This document shows positions 21,901-32,469 of a DNA stretch of 64,000 nucleotides, one piece after another. The DNA lies in NCBI GenBank assembly GCA_013176395.1, contig JABMLP010000018.1, positions 372,001 through 436,000 of the forward strand, in the 5' to 3' direction. Origin of the DNA: Venturia oleaginea (lineage: Eukaryota; Ascomycota; Dothideomycetes; Venturiales; Venturiaceae). The position numbers and the translations under genes are program-made. The first letter of the stretch is position 1; every line of letters begins with the position of its first letter. The notes under the pieces are model-generated. The model was not told where the DNA came from and ran no database searches. It saw only the letters and a list, made by a program, of their open reading frames with translations.

Positions 21901-24900
21901 TCAGCAGTTTGGTGATGACGCCACCCATCTTTTGATTGTGGACCAATTGTCCGATTTCAGCAGGTTCCATATCACGTAAAGCTTCGACAGCTGCGACAGA
22001 ACCTTTGGCATCCAGATTTCGAAGAATTGGTTGAGGCAAATCGAATTGGTGGAATGGATGTTGGAAAGGCCAGATTTGTCTCTCGATTGACTTGCATAAC
22101 GACAACAGCACAAGGCACTGATGGCCCCATCGTCGATTGAGCGCAATCATGAACAATGCTCGGCAAATTCGAGTCGCATTCTGCGCAACATAGAACGTGT
22201 CTGATTGTAATGTGTAGTCCTCCAGTCGGGCGCGGGAAATGTATGATTGGAGGAGAATATTCGTTTTCGCGTGAGGGGTGCCGACACCTCCTTCCACATC
22301 GCATGGAGAAAATTCTTTGCCCTTCAGTCGCTGAAGTTCTTTCTCCTCGGAGTCCCGAGACTGAATCTGGTCGAACTCTCCACTCATGCTAATTATTTTG
22401 AGTACATCTGCCTCGGTCGCACGTGGCCGCATCATGGTGTTAAATATTTCGATACTCGTTTGCAAGACATAGAACTGACTAGCGATGCGACCGACGTCCT
22501 TAGCTCGAAGCTCTTCCGTTGTTTCGTTGAAGATAATCATCTGGCTTTGCTGTAAGACTCTGGCCGCATCGATGATGAGCTTTCTACGCCGCTGAACAAG
22601 TTGGGGGTCGTTGCTAATCTCGTCCCAGTCGATTCCGTAGGAGAGAGGATTGCGTCGCATGCGAACAAAAAGGTAGGAATATCCCAGCCACTGCACTGCT
22701 TCCGGGACAGATGTGACGGTCCCAAGTCCAATCTCGGCGTTGAGATTATCGATGAGCTTCTTGGAGAAATTTGACTCAATCGGCTGCTGTTGGGTTACAG
22801 CAGTTAGATAATGCTGAAGCTTATCTTGTGTTGTGCAGATGAAGCCGATACCAGTGTCTTGAAACTGAGGTCGACCAGCTCGACCGAAGATTTGTAGGAC
22901 GTCCAGGATACCTAGATCAATAAATTTGCCTGCGTCGGCACTGTACAATTGCGTTCCCTTGATAACAACAGCCGCAGCAGGCAAATTGACACCCCAAGCG
23001 AGGGTGGCTGTACAGCAAAGTACTTTGAGCACACCTTCGCCAAATAAACGTTCCATCAAATTTCGATCGGAACGAGGCATGCCTGCGTGATGGGTCCCCA
23101 TACCCTTCGGGAGCAGTTCTCGAACTTCTCTTGCCCTTGAGCTCTTCATCTCCCTTGCTGCTAGATCGTAGGATGGGTGGCCCGAAGGATCGAACAAATC
23201 GGTAACCATTTCCAGCATGGCACGCTCGTAAAGATCCTGGGCCGTCTTGAACGTATCCTTTCGGGAGTGAACGAACACCATGACTTGGTGACCAAGACGC
23301 AGCATATCAGTGACCTTCTCGAAGGCCGCTTGTGACAAGTTTTCAGTGCCTTGCTTCGAGCCAGGTTTACCCCTCACACCGATGAAGTGCTGCTCAAGTG
23401 GAACAGGGCGAAACGAAGCGTCAAAGTAGAAGAGCCCAGCCATACGATTGACTTTCAGGAAGTCGGAGACATCAATATAATTTGGCAGCGTTGCTGACAG
23501 CCCAACAATGCGGATAAGCGATTGTGTGCTCTCAACCTGACGCTCCGTTCGAGCCACCAGGGATTCGAGAACAGCACCACGCTCATCGTGAAGCATATGT
23601 ACCTCATCGATAATGAGGAGCCGCACTTTTTGCACGAGTTCGGTGTCTCCTGTACTCTTTCGAGTGACAACATCCCACTTTTCTGGGGTGACAACGAGGA
23701 TCTGGGTTTGCACGATTTCCGCCTTGGTCAGATGCATGTCTCCTGTTAATTCGCGAACTTTGATTCCAAGCCATGCAAGTCGCTTGCCCAGCTTTTCTGT
23801 GATCTCAGCCGCGAGTGCTTTCATGGGAGCGACGTAAACAATCTTGAAGTCTTCCGTGTTGACGACGAAATCTGTCGCCTCCGGATGGTCAAATGGACTA
23901 GGGGTGATGTTCTTGGCAACCGTATTGAGAATTGTTAGCATCGCAGCGTCCGTTTTACCAGCACCGGTGGGAGCACAAATCAGCATGTTTTCGCTGGTCT
24001 TATAGGCCACCGGATACACGAGACTTTGCATTCGATTCAAGCTTTTATAGCCTTTAAACGTTCGCTTGCAGAGGCCATCCATGTCTTCGACCTCGACCAG
24101 TTTTTGTCCAGTTGCGAGTGTCCCGACTTTGGCGGCAGGAATCGAGTACTCTTCATACTTTTCATATTCCTTACGCTGACTACCGACCGGCAGCGAATAC
24201 TTCTGGCCACTGGCCGATATAGTGTTACCGGCCTCGTTGTTTTTGTAGACATGAGGGTATTGGTAGCCAGACCGATCGACAGCAGCGGCAAGAGGAGCAC
24301 TTTTGTGTTCAGCGTCAGCACGTCGCAATGCTTCCTCTCGCTCTTGTCGAGTCAAAAGTCGCGCAGAAACACCATTTTGTTGGCTCGAAGCAGAAGTAGA
24401 AGGGCTCAGAAGTTCCTTACGATGTTTGATCAGTTCTGCTACGAATTCCAGTTCATCGTAGCCGAGCATATCCGCAAGCATCATCTGTAATTCGTCATCT
24501 GCCATTGTCAGTGTTTTTTTCCGGACCCATATCCTGTGCATACGAACCATGACTATCCGAGGCCAAGATTGCTTCCACCTGCTCTTGCAATGCACGAGAG
24601 TCGAGTCCGGAGTTTCGATTTGCTACTCCAGCACATTGCTCTTTCAACCATTCTTTCCCGTAGATTTCATGATGGCTGTGAACAGCCATTGACGGCAGAG
24701 GAGCACCATCCAGTTCTCCACTGGTATGTTCTTCTTCTGATATCTCGCTGATAAGGTCCCATATGTCGCCACCCGAGACACTGACAATGTCATCGTCGTC
24801 CAATGCGAGGTCTTTACCGTATTCCACAGTGTCCGGATCCGGTTTTGGCAAGCTCGCTATGGCTGCTCGCATGTCCGCAAGCTGCGAGAGCCATTCTAAC

Positions 24901-24914
24901 TGTGCCGTGTCCAT
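18941..24914 (-). CDS. SLH1: Ski2-like RNA helicase SLH1 (ASCC3 orthologue)
   Basis: Tandem-cassette helicase of the ribosome-quality-control trigger complex, which splits collided ribosomes. Two exons: 24914-24548 and 24498-18941. The 49-base intron begins GTTCGT, has a CACTGAC branch point and ends GGCAG. The product is 1,974 residues, the usual length for Slh1/ASCC3 and shorter than Brr2. Cassette 1 has Walker A APTGAGKT (about 296) and DEVH (about 421); cassette 2 has SPTGSGKT (about 1160) and DEIH (about 1265). Each is followed by a helicase C domain and a Sec63 domain. The segment EYEKYEEYSIPA and the MDGLCKRTFKGYKSLNRMQS block favour Slh1 over Brr2. Other long frames inside it are shadows. 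Confidence 0.95.
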
Positions 24915-25476
24915 GATCGCTCACTCCCCCGATGGTGGTATCAATGATCGCTAACTTCCCAGATGGTGGTAACAACGAAGGTGAAGAAGCTCCAGGTCCT
25001 GGAGTTATACGCAGCGTGAACGTGTCACCCGCTGTAAAAGAAAATCTCGTGCTTCAAGAGGGTGACCTGAACAGGTGCGGGTTGTTCGTTGATTTTGTCA
25101 GGAATTTCCAGAGGTCAGGAATGCGAAGTCAGTAATGATAGAGATGACGAATTTCGCCCTCAAAACTGTAAGCACTGCGCAAAGACTTCTATCTTCAGGA
25201 AATCAAAGTCACAATTCAGAAACCTTCATCGCCAAACCAAATATCGACACGGTCAAGATGAATGCAGGTGGATGGTTCGGAAATGCGACGGGCGAGCCAA
25301 AAGAGATGGACCCCACAGGCGAGGATGCGCCACATGGCTTGTCATCCCGATCCACGACTGCCTCATCCACACCTACTTGGTCCTTTCGGTTGCAACCTCA
25401 GAACAGCTTGTCCTTCCTGGAATCCCTCGCGTCCGCCCGTAAACCACCTGCACGAACACCTATTGAAACCTCGAAT
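24915..25476. promoter_or_regulatory. Divergent promoter region SLH1 / YKT6
   Basis: 562 bases between divergent starts. A 31-base head-to-tail duplication (24913-24943 and 24944-24974, 26 of 31 identical) begins at the SLH1 start codon and so lies in its leader. Open frames reading into YKT6 have no family resemblance and are taken as non-coding. Confidence 0.5.
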
Positions 25477-26308
25477 ATGAAGGTCCTACATCTCGCTATT
25501 GTCAAGAATGTAACGAGACCAGCCGTGGATCTATGCACCGCATCAGACCTGACGAGCTACTCACGCTTCATGCGTGGAAGGTAGGTTTTGACATTGGTTG
25601 CATGGAGGGAGCGAGGCTTACAGATCATAGCTATGCGGAAATGATAGGATTGGGGGCCGCTGTACGTCACCCTTTTTCTTTTGCATGGAAATGCCATTCG
25701 GAAGAGAGCCACCACTAATGGATCATGAGAACAGACGGTTGCAGAACGCACGAAACCCGGTCAGAGGCAAGACATAGAGGAAGAAAGTAATGACCATTCC
25801 CCTTTCCATCTATCGCTTTCACATCTGACTCCAAGACCCGTAGAGCTCAGCGCTACAATACACGCATATGGCCGAACCGAAGGTATCTGTGGTATCATGA
25901 TCACCGACAACGTATACCCAGCCCTCGTTGCTCACCAGGTCCTCTCCAAAGTCGTCGACGAATTTCTTAACAAGAACCCAGTCTCGAACTGGATCGACTC
26001 TGATGCGCCAGTCCCATTTCCCGAGCTCAAGGAATACCTCGCTAAGTACCAGAACCCTGAGGAGGCAGATAGCATCATGAAGATACAGAAAGAGCTAGAT
26101 GAAACGAAGATCGTACTACACAAGACCATCCAGAGTGTGTTGGAACGAGGGGAACACATGGACAAACTGGCAGCCGAATCTACAAGATTGAGCTATCAGA
26201 CCAAGGCATTCGCGAAGCAAGCGCAGAAACAGAACAGCTGCTGGTTTGTCACTTCACGCTGTAAAGTATTGGCAACCATGCTAACTACTGCTTAGTATCC
26301 TCATGTAA
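25477..26308 (+). CDS. YKT6: R-SNARE YKT6
   Basis: Lipid-anchored R-SNARE acting in ER-Golgi, vacuolar and autophagosomal fusion. Five exons (25477-25580, 25631-25661, 25735-25786, 25844-26243, 26296-26308) give 199 residues, the family length. The longin domain starts MKVLHLAIVKN and continues SYSRFMRG|SYAEMIGLGAA|TVAERTKPGQRQDIEE. The SNARE motif (DSIMKIQKELDETKIVLHK onward) carries the central-layer Arg in VLERGEHMD. The last exon adds only four residues plus a split Cys and produces the C-terminal CCILM: a palmitoylated Cys and a CAAX-type farnesylated Cys. The exon 4 acceptor (TAG at 25841-25843) is the least certain junction; a CAG seven bases later is out of phase. Confidence 0.9.
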
Positions 26309-27131
26309 AACTAATCGCATTTGGAGTTGTGGAGTCAGGTCGGCATGGATTTGGATAACGAAAGTGTAGATATTGACCAGGCGCCGAAGTAGGGCAGGGT
26401 ACTTTGGTATCTCAGCGCCCTTACGTTATAGAATACCTCTATATTGCTTTGCAACGTTGCTAGGAGATGCGAAGTCGTCCCTTAACAGGACTGCCGCATC
26501 TCTTTGAATTGATTTGACTTGTGAATGCACACATTAGCTGATTTCTTATGTTCCAAAGTAAGGACGTAATGAATCACCATATTAGATTGTCGGCAACGCT
26601 CGTTTTCACAAAAGTCTTGCTTGCCATCGAGAGGAGACGATTGTCAACGACATAATCAGACGAAGAGGATCTAGGGACAGGAGTTATTTACATGAGAATG
26701 GTCATCGAGAGATTGCCACTCATTATCTGATTTCTAAAGACTATCGGACTTTCCGTTAGACTCCATCTGCTTTGGTAATTATCACCGAGTAGCGTCTAGT
26801 CAATGATTTCCACTCGGCCAGCTGACTCTTCCACTGGCACCAAGACACTATGATCGATGCAACCAGCAGAAGATAAAGAGCAAGACGATTCCTGTATACC
26901 TGCGAGCCAACTCAAAACGGCTTTATATAGACCACGTTCACGTGACAACAACGGAGCGCCTCGATCAGTGACTCTCTCAATTATCAATTCTCACAACTTC
27001 AACCACGAAAACGAATCGAGCAAGCTCTCAAAGACTTAGAATTAGAATCTCACCGCCTCCTTCACAAGTCAAAAGATCTGCCGGATCCAATACATTAAAG
27101 ATCCATCACCAAACCAAAACCAACAATCAAA
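26309..27131. other. Intergenic, no gene recognised
   Basis: About 820 bases downstream of YKT6 with no recognisable coding frame or repeat. It contains the promoter side of the damaged deaminase gene. Confidence 0.5.
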
Positions 27132-28684
27132 ATGAAGACCAACAACTAAATGTCCCTTTGCCGCGAGCAGGCCGCTCTCCCTCCACTTCACCACCGCCAC
27201 GAATGTGTTATTGTCCGTGGTGGCAAGGTTATAGGTCAGGGATTCAACGACTTGAGAGCTGGCTTTGACGGCGGCGCTCTCAAGTATGGCCGCATCGCAT
27301 CTGGCGCCATGGACGGTCCAGCAATCATGGATCTGAAGCGAAAGCGAAAGTTGAAGCCCAATTTGGAGCCTAAGAGCTCCGAAAATACCAAATCCAAGTC
27401 TTTTACCCCCTATGAGGCTTTGGGGGGCCGGTCATCATGCCAATGTGCCTCTATCTATGCACTCGGAGATGATGGCCATTCACTCTGCAATCGTACGCTC
27501 CAGCACCCTGACTGCCACAGCGGTGTCTTATGCTAAACAATCTTTCAAACTACCGGGTAGTTCTAAACGGAAAGCCAAACTACGACAGGAGGCGCTCAAA
27601 GCGTACGTCAAACTTGTCTGTTGTGCAGCGCTCGACCAGCAGCAGCAGCAGTCTGGCGAGATCCAGTTCTGTGCTGAGCGCCGCGAGGGCAAATACTCCG
27701 TTCAAGAGTGGTGTTTTGAAGCCTCTGCATTTAAACCAGACCAAGGTGTACAACAACAAGAGCAACGAAAATGAGGAGCTGAACCAGGAGAAGAACGCGG
27801 AGAAGTTGAAACGAACGCAGAACGAGAAGAAGAATCACCACATGAAGAAGAAGAAAGGGTATCAGTATCAGTACGACCCTTCTGGGAAACAGAAGGCTTA
27901 TTCGCCACAGTCTGCGTTTAAGGAGTCTCCCAAGGCGACCAAGAGCTTGCGAAATGATGGATCCATCTCTTCTGGATATTCAGTTAACGATTCTCCCACC
28001 GACGGTAATCATAATCTTAACGATACGAAACATACCGTAAGTAGCGTTCTTTTTGAACCACGTTCGTAGGTCAGGTTCACCACTAGTAATCACGTCACAG
28101 CAGAATAAGACCAAATCGACAAAAACAGAATCAGCACTCATACCCAACGGCCGTAACAGACAGCAAAGAAATAAAGTAACCGACCTCCAACGCCACTCCC
28201 TCCTCGCAGGCGCCGATCTCTACGTCGCGCGCTTCGGATCCCAAAATACCAAACGAGGAAAGCAAAATTCGCCTTCCGCATGTTGTCACAGTCCCTCAGA
28301 TCCCCTCGATAGCGAACCCGTATCTCAACATCAACAGCCTCGGCAGGTTCTCTTCACGACGAACTTCTAATTCCCCACCCCCGTCCCAGCATCAAGGGTC
28401 CACCACCCTCTGCCGATCCCTTTGACTGGTCTACCGTTCACGCTTCCCGTCCTTGCTATAGATGTGTTTCTTACATGTATTCCGTGGGCATCAAACGTGT
28501 GTTCTGGTCCAATGATGAGGGGAAGTGGGAGGGTGCTAAGATGAGGGAGTTGGTCGATGCTTTGGATTTATCTAAGTATAATTTTGGGGGCGGAGAGGAT
28601 GGGGGGAAGCGGTTGTTGGAGAGTGCTGTATTTATTACTAAACATGAGGTTTTGATGTTGAGGAGGGTGATGGGGGGTGAGTGA
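27132..28684 (+). pseudogene. Deoxycytidylate/cytidine deaminase-like gene, disrupted
   Basis: The pieces match the fungal CMP/dCMP-deaminase-like group with a large insert between the two zinc motifs. First comes EQAALPPLHHRHECVIVRGG, then the catalytic block MHSEMMAIHSA (H-x-E), and at 28,400-28,500 SRPCYRCVSYMYSVGIKRVF (PCxxC), closing with VFITKHEVLMLRR. Damage: the first ATG (27132) meets TAA at codon 6 where homologues continue; one extra base in the GGGGGGCC run at about 27424-27431 shifts frame before the HSE motif; a further frame change lies near 27,700-27,775; another at about 28,260-28,345 might instead be an intron with a weak donor. One clean intron (28037-28100, GTAAGT to CAG) keeps phase. 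Initiation at 27150 would bypass only the first lesion. Confidence 0.7.
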
Positions 28685-28762
28685 TGAATGGAGCTATTTC
28701 GAATTGCCCAAAGAGGTAATCAGTCAAGATCTTCTTGTCAAACACACATTGTCCTCCAACTA

Positions 28763-28811
28763 ACGTGTTCCACCACCGAGCTGGTCAGTTTCTGCCAAGA
28801 CGACCAACTCC
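28763..28811 (+). repeat. Left terminal inverted repeat of the pogo-like element
   Basis: Pairs with 30530-30578. Both end sequences read inward as ACGTGTTCCA[C/G]CACCGAGCTGG and rejoin at ACGACCAACTC after a more variable middle. Confidence 0.88.
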
Positions 28812-28825
28812 CTCATTAACACGAT

Positions 28826-30512
28826 ATGTCTCAACAACAAAATGCGCAATTATCTAACAAAGAAGGCAGAATTCAGCTTGCCCTTTCTGCCTATACCACC
28901 CACCAATTCCGAAGCCTCCGGCGCACTTCTGAAGCGTTTGATGTACCTCCTTCAACATTGACTAGCCGATACAACGGAATCACGTATCGCCTGGATACTC
29001 GCAACGCCCAACACAAGCTCACTACGACTGAAGAGCAGACAATTGTCCAATATATCCTCGACCTCGATTCGCGAGCATTCGCGCCCCGGCTGTGTGAGGT
29101 GGCAGATATGGCGGATAAACTACTAGGTGTACGCGGTGGAGAGCCAGTAGGGAAAAACTGGGCTGAGAGGTTCATAACGCGCTCAGATGAGCTCAAGATG
29201 GCCTTCAATCGAGCTAAGGATAGGCAGAGGATACTACAGGAAGATCCAGAGATTGTTGGCGTGTGGTTCAAGCTCGTTGCAGACACTAAGGCAAAGTACG
29301 GCATCCACGACGAGGATACGCACAACTTTGACGAGATTGGCTTCCAGATGGGCGTTATTGGGTCAATGAAGGTCGTCACAGCTTCTGAAAGACGTACACG
29401 GCCTAATTTGATCCAGCCAGGCGATCGCGAGTGGGTTACAGTTATCCAGAGCATCTGCGCCGCTGGGTATGCGACCCCGCCATTCATTATCTACAAAGGA
29501 CGCGTTCACATCTCTGCGTGGTATGAGGAGGCAGATATACCACGGAATTGGAAGCTCTCGGTCTCTGAGAACGGCTGGACAAACAACGCGCTTGGTCTTG
29601 AGTGGTTGAAGCACTTTGACGCGTATACAAAGGCGCGTCAAGTGGGGGGGGTATAGGCTGCTCATCTTGGACGGCCATGAGAGCCATCTCAACCAGGATT
29701 TCAAGGACTACTGCCTCGAACATAAGATCATAACGCTCTGTATGCCACCTCATTCATCGCATATCCTCCAGCCGCTTGATGTAGTCTGCTTCTCGCCGTT
29801 GAAGTGCAAGTACTCTCAACGAGTTCGAGACTTGGCACGCCGACGCGTCTACCATATCAACAAAGAAGGCTTCCTCCCAGCCTTCAAAGACGCGTTTTTC
29901 GACGTGTTTACAGAAGAGAACTGTCGAAAGGCTTTTGAGATGGTAGGGCTAGTCCCTATCAACGCGGAGGTGGTATTGGATCGCCTTGAAGTACGGCTAC
30001 GTACCCCACCAGCACCCCCACCGCAGGAGACGCCGTGGCAGTCGAAGACTCCAAGCAATACTCTTGAATTTGTATCCCAATCCAAGCTCGTAAGCGAGTC
30101 CTTTACTCGGTCACCAGTTACTGCGCAGACAGGCTTTTCCCAGCTTGTCAAGGGCGCTGAATTGATGCTACACCAAAACGCTCTACTTGTTGCGCGCAAC
30201 CGCGAGCTTGAAGAGCAATTGGCAGTAATGACAAAGCGAAAATCGCGCAAAAGGAAGTGGATCCGGCAAGGTGGTACTATAGAGTATGGGACTGTAGCAG
30301 CGCAGGTAGCTGCCGAGGCGTCTGTCGCGCCTCAGGGATCAAAGAAGGCTCGTGGTAGTGGTGGTCAAGAAATAGCCCGACCAACTCAACGGCGCTGTAG
30401 GAACTGCGGCGCAACTGGGCATAATGCGCGAATTTGTAAAAAATATATCGAGATATCATCTGAATCAGATAGCAGCACGACGGACTTAGAATCTATTGTT
30501 AATAGCGATTAA
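28826..30512 (+). pseudogene. pogo/Fot1-type DDE transposase with +1 frameshift
   Basis: The first frame (28826-29656) begins MSQQQNAQ with a Psq-type helix-turn-helix, then a CENP-B-type helix-turn-helix (ending WAERFITRSDELK), then the first catalytic Asp in NFDEIGFQMG. The second frame (29616-30512) carries the second Asp in LLILDGHESHL and the third in SHILQPLDVVCF, then a coiled-coil/basic tail and a CCHC knuckle (CRNCGATGHNARIC). The frames switch in a run of eight G at 29644-29651; seven G would give the family reading VGGYRLL. All catalytic residues survive, so this copy is one base from an open frame unless the extra G is a sequencing error or slippage makes some product. Confidence 0.9.
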
Positions 30513-30529
30513 ATTGAAGAGTCGTAACA

Positions 30530-30578
30530 TGAGTTGGTCGTGCCAAGCCTTTTTGACCAGCTCGGTGCTGGAACACGT
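30530..30578 (-). repeat. Right terminal inverted repeat of the pogo-like element
   Basis: Partner of 28763-28811, ending GGTGCTGGAACACGT next to the TA duplication. Confidence 0.88.
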
Positions 30579-30739
30579 TATCAAATTTACTAAGAATCTT
30601 TGAAGGCAAACAAATCACACCATCAATTTTCATAGAAAGCCATCATGTTTTGCCAGTCTCGCTTCGAGCACAGTTGGGTATATAAATTCCTATCATATCC
30701 ATATCAACACATTCCGATCTTTACACCCTTGATCGACCA

Positions 30740-32071
30740 TCACTTCTTCGCAACCTTGGTGAAGAAACTACTCATCTTCTTCATGCCACTCGTATCCACC
30801 TTCTTCAACTGCTTGACCGCTCTGCCCTCACTCTTCTTCCTCTTATCCTCCTCCTCCTTTTTCCGTTTCTTCTCTGCCCTTATCTCTGCTTGTTCGTCGT
30901 CTTCGACTGGACGTTTGCGACTTATATTATCTGATAATGAGCGTAGAGCTCTTGCTTCTTCGCGGAGGGAGGCGAGAGTTTTGAGGTGTGCGTCTAATGG
31001 TGCGAAATCGAAGGCTGTATTTGTGGAAAGGTGGGTCTGGACGAGAGACCGCAGGTGGGGAGGCAGGTAAGATTGGAGCATGAAATTCAGGGACGTGCGG
31101 ATGCGGAGGAGGTGTTTTATGTCTTCCGGAATTTCATCTGGTGTTGGTTCTACGGGTGTGTCGGATGAGAAGGAGGTTGCGGGTGTGATGGTGGCTGTAT
31201 TTGAGGCCAAAGAATCTTGTCTTTCTCCTGTAGATGTTGCGGTGGAATCTTGCGATTCTACTGGTTCTAGTTGAGAGGTCTCGTCTACTGTTGCTTCGCT
31301 TGTCGTAGTGTCCTCGCGTTTGAGGGTTGTTACTGGGGCTTGCAGTGCCTGGCGTATGAATCTATCTTCCATTGTTGCTGGGAGGCCTTTTGCGACCATT
31401 CGCTTTGCCTTTGCGAGGATTTCTCCTACTAGCTTCTCGATAGATAGGCGGAACATGTTCTCATCTCCTGCCTCCACAGTATCACAAATGGCCTCCAGTC
31501 GCTTTCCAAACAGCGCTCTTGTAGCCGTCGGCTTCAACAAGCATTTAACTTGTTCCGAAGTTTGTTCGATATGATCTTCGAATGTCAGGAACATCCCTTT
31601 CCCTTTCTTTTGAACTGACGCGGGTGATATTATTGGAAGGAGGAGGAAGAGTAGGTCCACAGGAGTCGCGACGAACAGACTGGCGCTTCTCGATATGTAG
31701 CCATTGGTAAACTTCGCGTCCTGATCCTCTTCCTCAATTTTTTCTTGTGAGGTGCCATTCAATTTCCCCTTTTCAAGCTCTTTCGCAGACTGTTGCGGTG
31801 TGATCAGGAGACTCCGTGGTGTCGATGTTGGAGCAGCAATTGTGGTGAATTCGTACAGCCCCGTCTCAGGGCAGAAGAGATAGCGGGTTCCCTTTGTTGT
31901 CGCAGGATTTGGTAAGGTGAGAATGCGCGCGTCTCTCGAAGCATTTTTGGGCAATATGAACAGTTTGGGCGGATTGGCTTCGGCGCGTGCTAACCTGGGC
32001 TTCTTGGACACAACTTCTTCTTTTGGCTCGTATGAGGCTTTGGCAGCGGGTTTTGAACGTGTTTTGGCCAT
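30740..32071 (-). CDS. RNH202: Ribonuclease H2 subunit B
   Basis: Accessory subunit of the trimeric RNase H2 that removes ribonucleotides from DNA and RNA from R-loops. Single exon. Start taken at MAKTRSKPAAK (32071), since the seven residues before it in frame look like leader; 443 residues. The N-terminal triple-barrel part includes FILPKNASRDARILTLPNP and YLFCPETGLYEF. The wHTH region holds ATPVDLLFLLLPII, then EDHIE. After a Ser/Thr/Glu-rich linker comes a basic tail and a PIP-box-like C-terminus GMKKMSSFFTKVAKK, which would bind PCNA. The upstream 100 bases end at a transposon remnant. Confidence 0.87.
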   Translation of the reverse strand: MAKTRSKPAAKASYEPKEEVVSKKPRLARAEANPPKLFILPKNASRDARILTLPNPATTKGTRYLFCPETGLYEFTTIAAPTSTPRSLLITPQQSAKELEKGKLNGTSQEKIEEEDQDAKFTNGYISRSASLFVATPVDLLFLLLPIISPASVQKKGKGMFLTFEDHIEQTSEQVKCLLKPTATRALFGKRLEAICDTVEAGDENMFRLSIEKLVGEILAKAKRMVAKGLPATMEDRFIRQALQAPVTTLKREDTTTSEATVDETSQLEPVESQDSTATSTGERQDSLASNTATITPATSFSSDTPVEPTPDEIPEDIKHLLRIRTSLNFMLQSYLPPHLRSLVQTHLSTNTAFDFAPLDAHLKTLASLREEARALRSLSDNISRKRPVEDDEQAEIRAEKKRKKEEEDKRKKSEGRAVKQLKKVDTSGMKKMSSFFTKVAKK

Positions 32072-32166
32072 TTTGACAGAAGATCTGGACAATTGGTCTT
32101 GCGGTGCAGTTTATTGATCTTGCTTGGGTGAATTGACGCGCCGAGCGCACCTTGGATTTAGGTATA

Positions 32167-32462
32167 GCGTATTCCACCACCGAGCCGGCCACTTTTCCTT
32201 GGCACAGCCCTTATCCTCTTCAACACGCAATGTCTCAACAACGCAACGCGATAGCCGTTCAAGAAGAAGGCATAATTGATCTCTCTCTTCAGGCCTATAC
32301 CTCTGGCCAATTTCAAAGCCTGGGCACAATGCGCGAAGGTGTAAAAAGGATATTGAGATATCTTCTGAATCAGATTCTATTGTTGATAGCGATAAAATTG
32401 AAGAGGCGTGATATGAGTTGGTCGTGCCAAGGAAAAGTGGCCGGCTCGGTGGTGGAATTTCC
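32167..32462 (+). mobile_element. Internally deleted pogo-like element (MITE)
   Basis: About 296 bp with inverted ends ATTCCACCACCGAGCCGGCC; the two arms match over roughly 35 bp to CCTTGGCAC. The left part encodes MSQQRNAIAVQEEG, a diverged version of the transposase start found at 28826. The right part matches the 3' end of such a gene (knuckle and acidic tail). Everything between is missing. It belongs to a related subfamily rather than being a direct deletion of the neighbouring copy. The left flank has TA at 32165-32166; the right duplication is not clear. It sits about 95 bases upstream of the RNH202 start codon. Confidence 0.8.
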
Positions 32463-32469
32463 TTAACCC

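Larger units (their letters stand above)
28763..30578 (+). mobile_element. pogo/Fot1-like Tc1-mariner DNA transposon, 1,816 bp
   Basis: Bounded by TA target duplications (28761-28762 and 30579-30580). The inverted ends are about 48 bp: the left end starts ACGTGTTCCACCACCGAGCT, and the right end reversed starts ACGTGTTCCAGCACCGAGCT, with about nine mismatches overall. It carries one transposase gene, broken by a single base. It inserted 78 bases after the damaged deaminase gene. Confidence 0.92.

Noticed and set aside
25135..25476. N-terminal extension of YKT6
   Set aside because: The longin domain starts at MKVLHLAIV and the 199-residue product is the family length.
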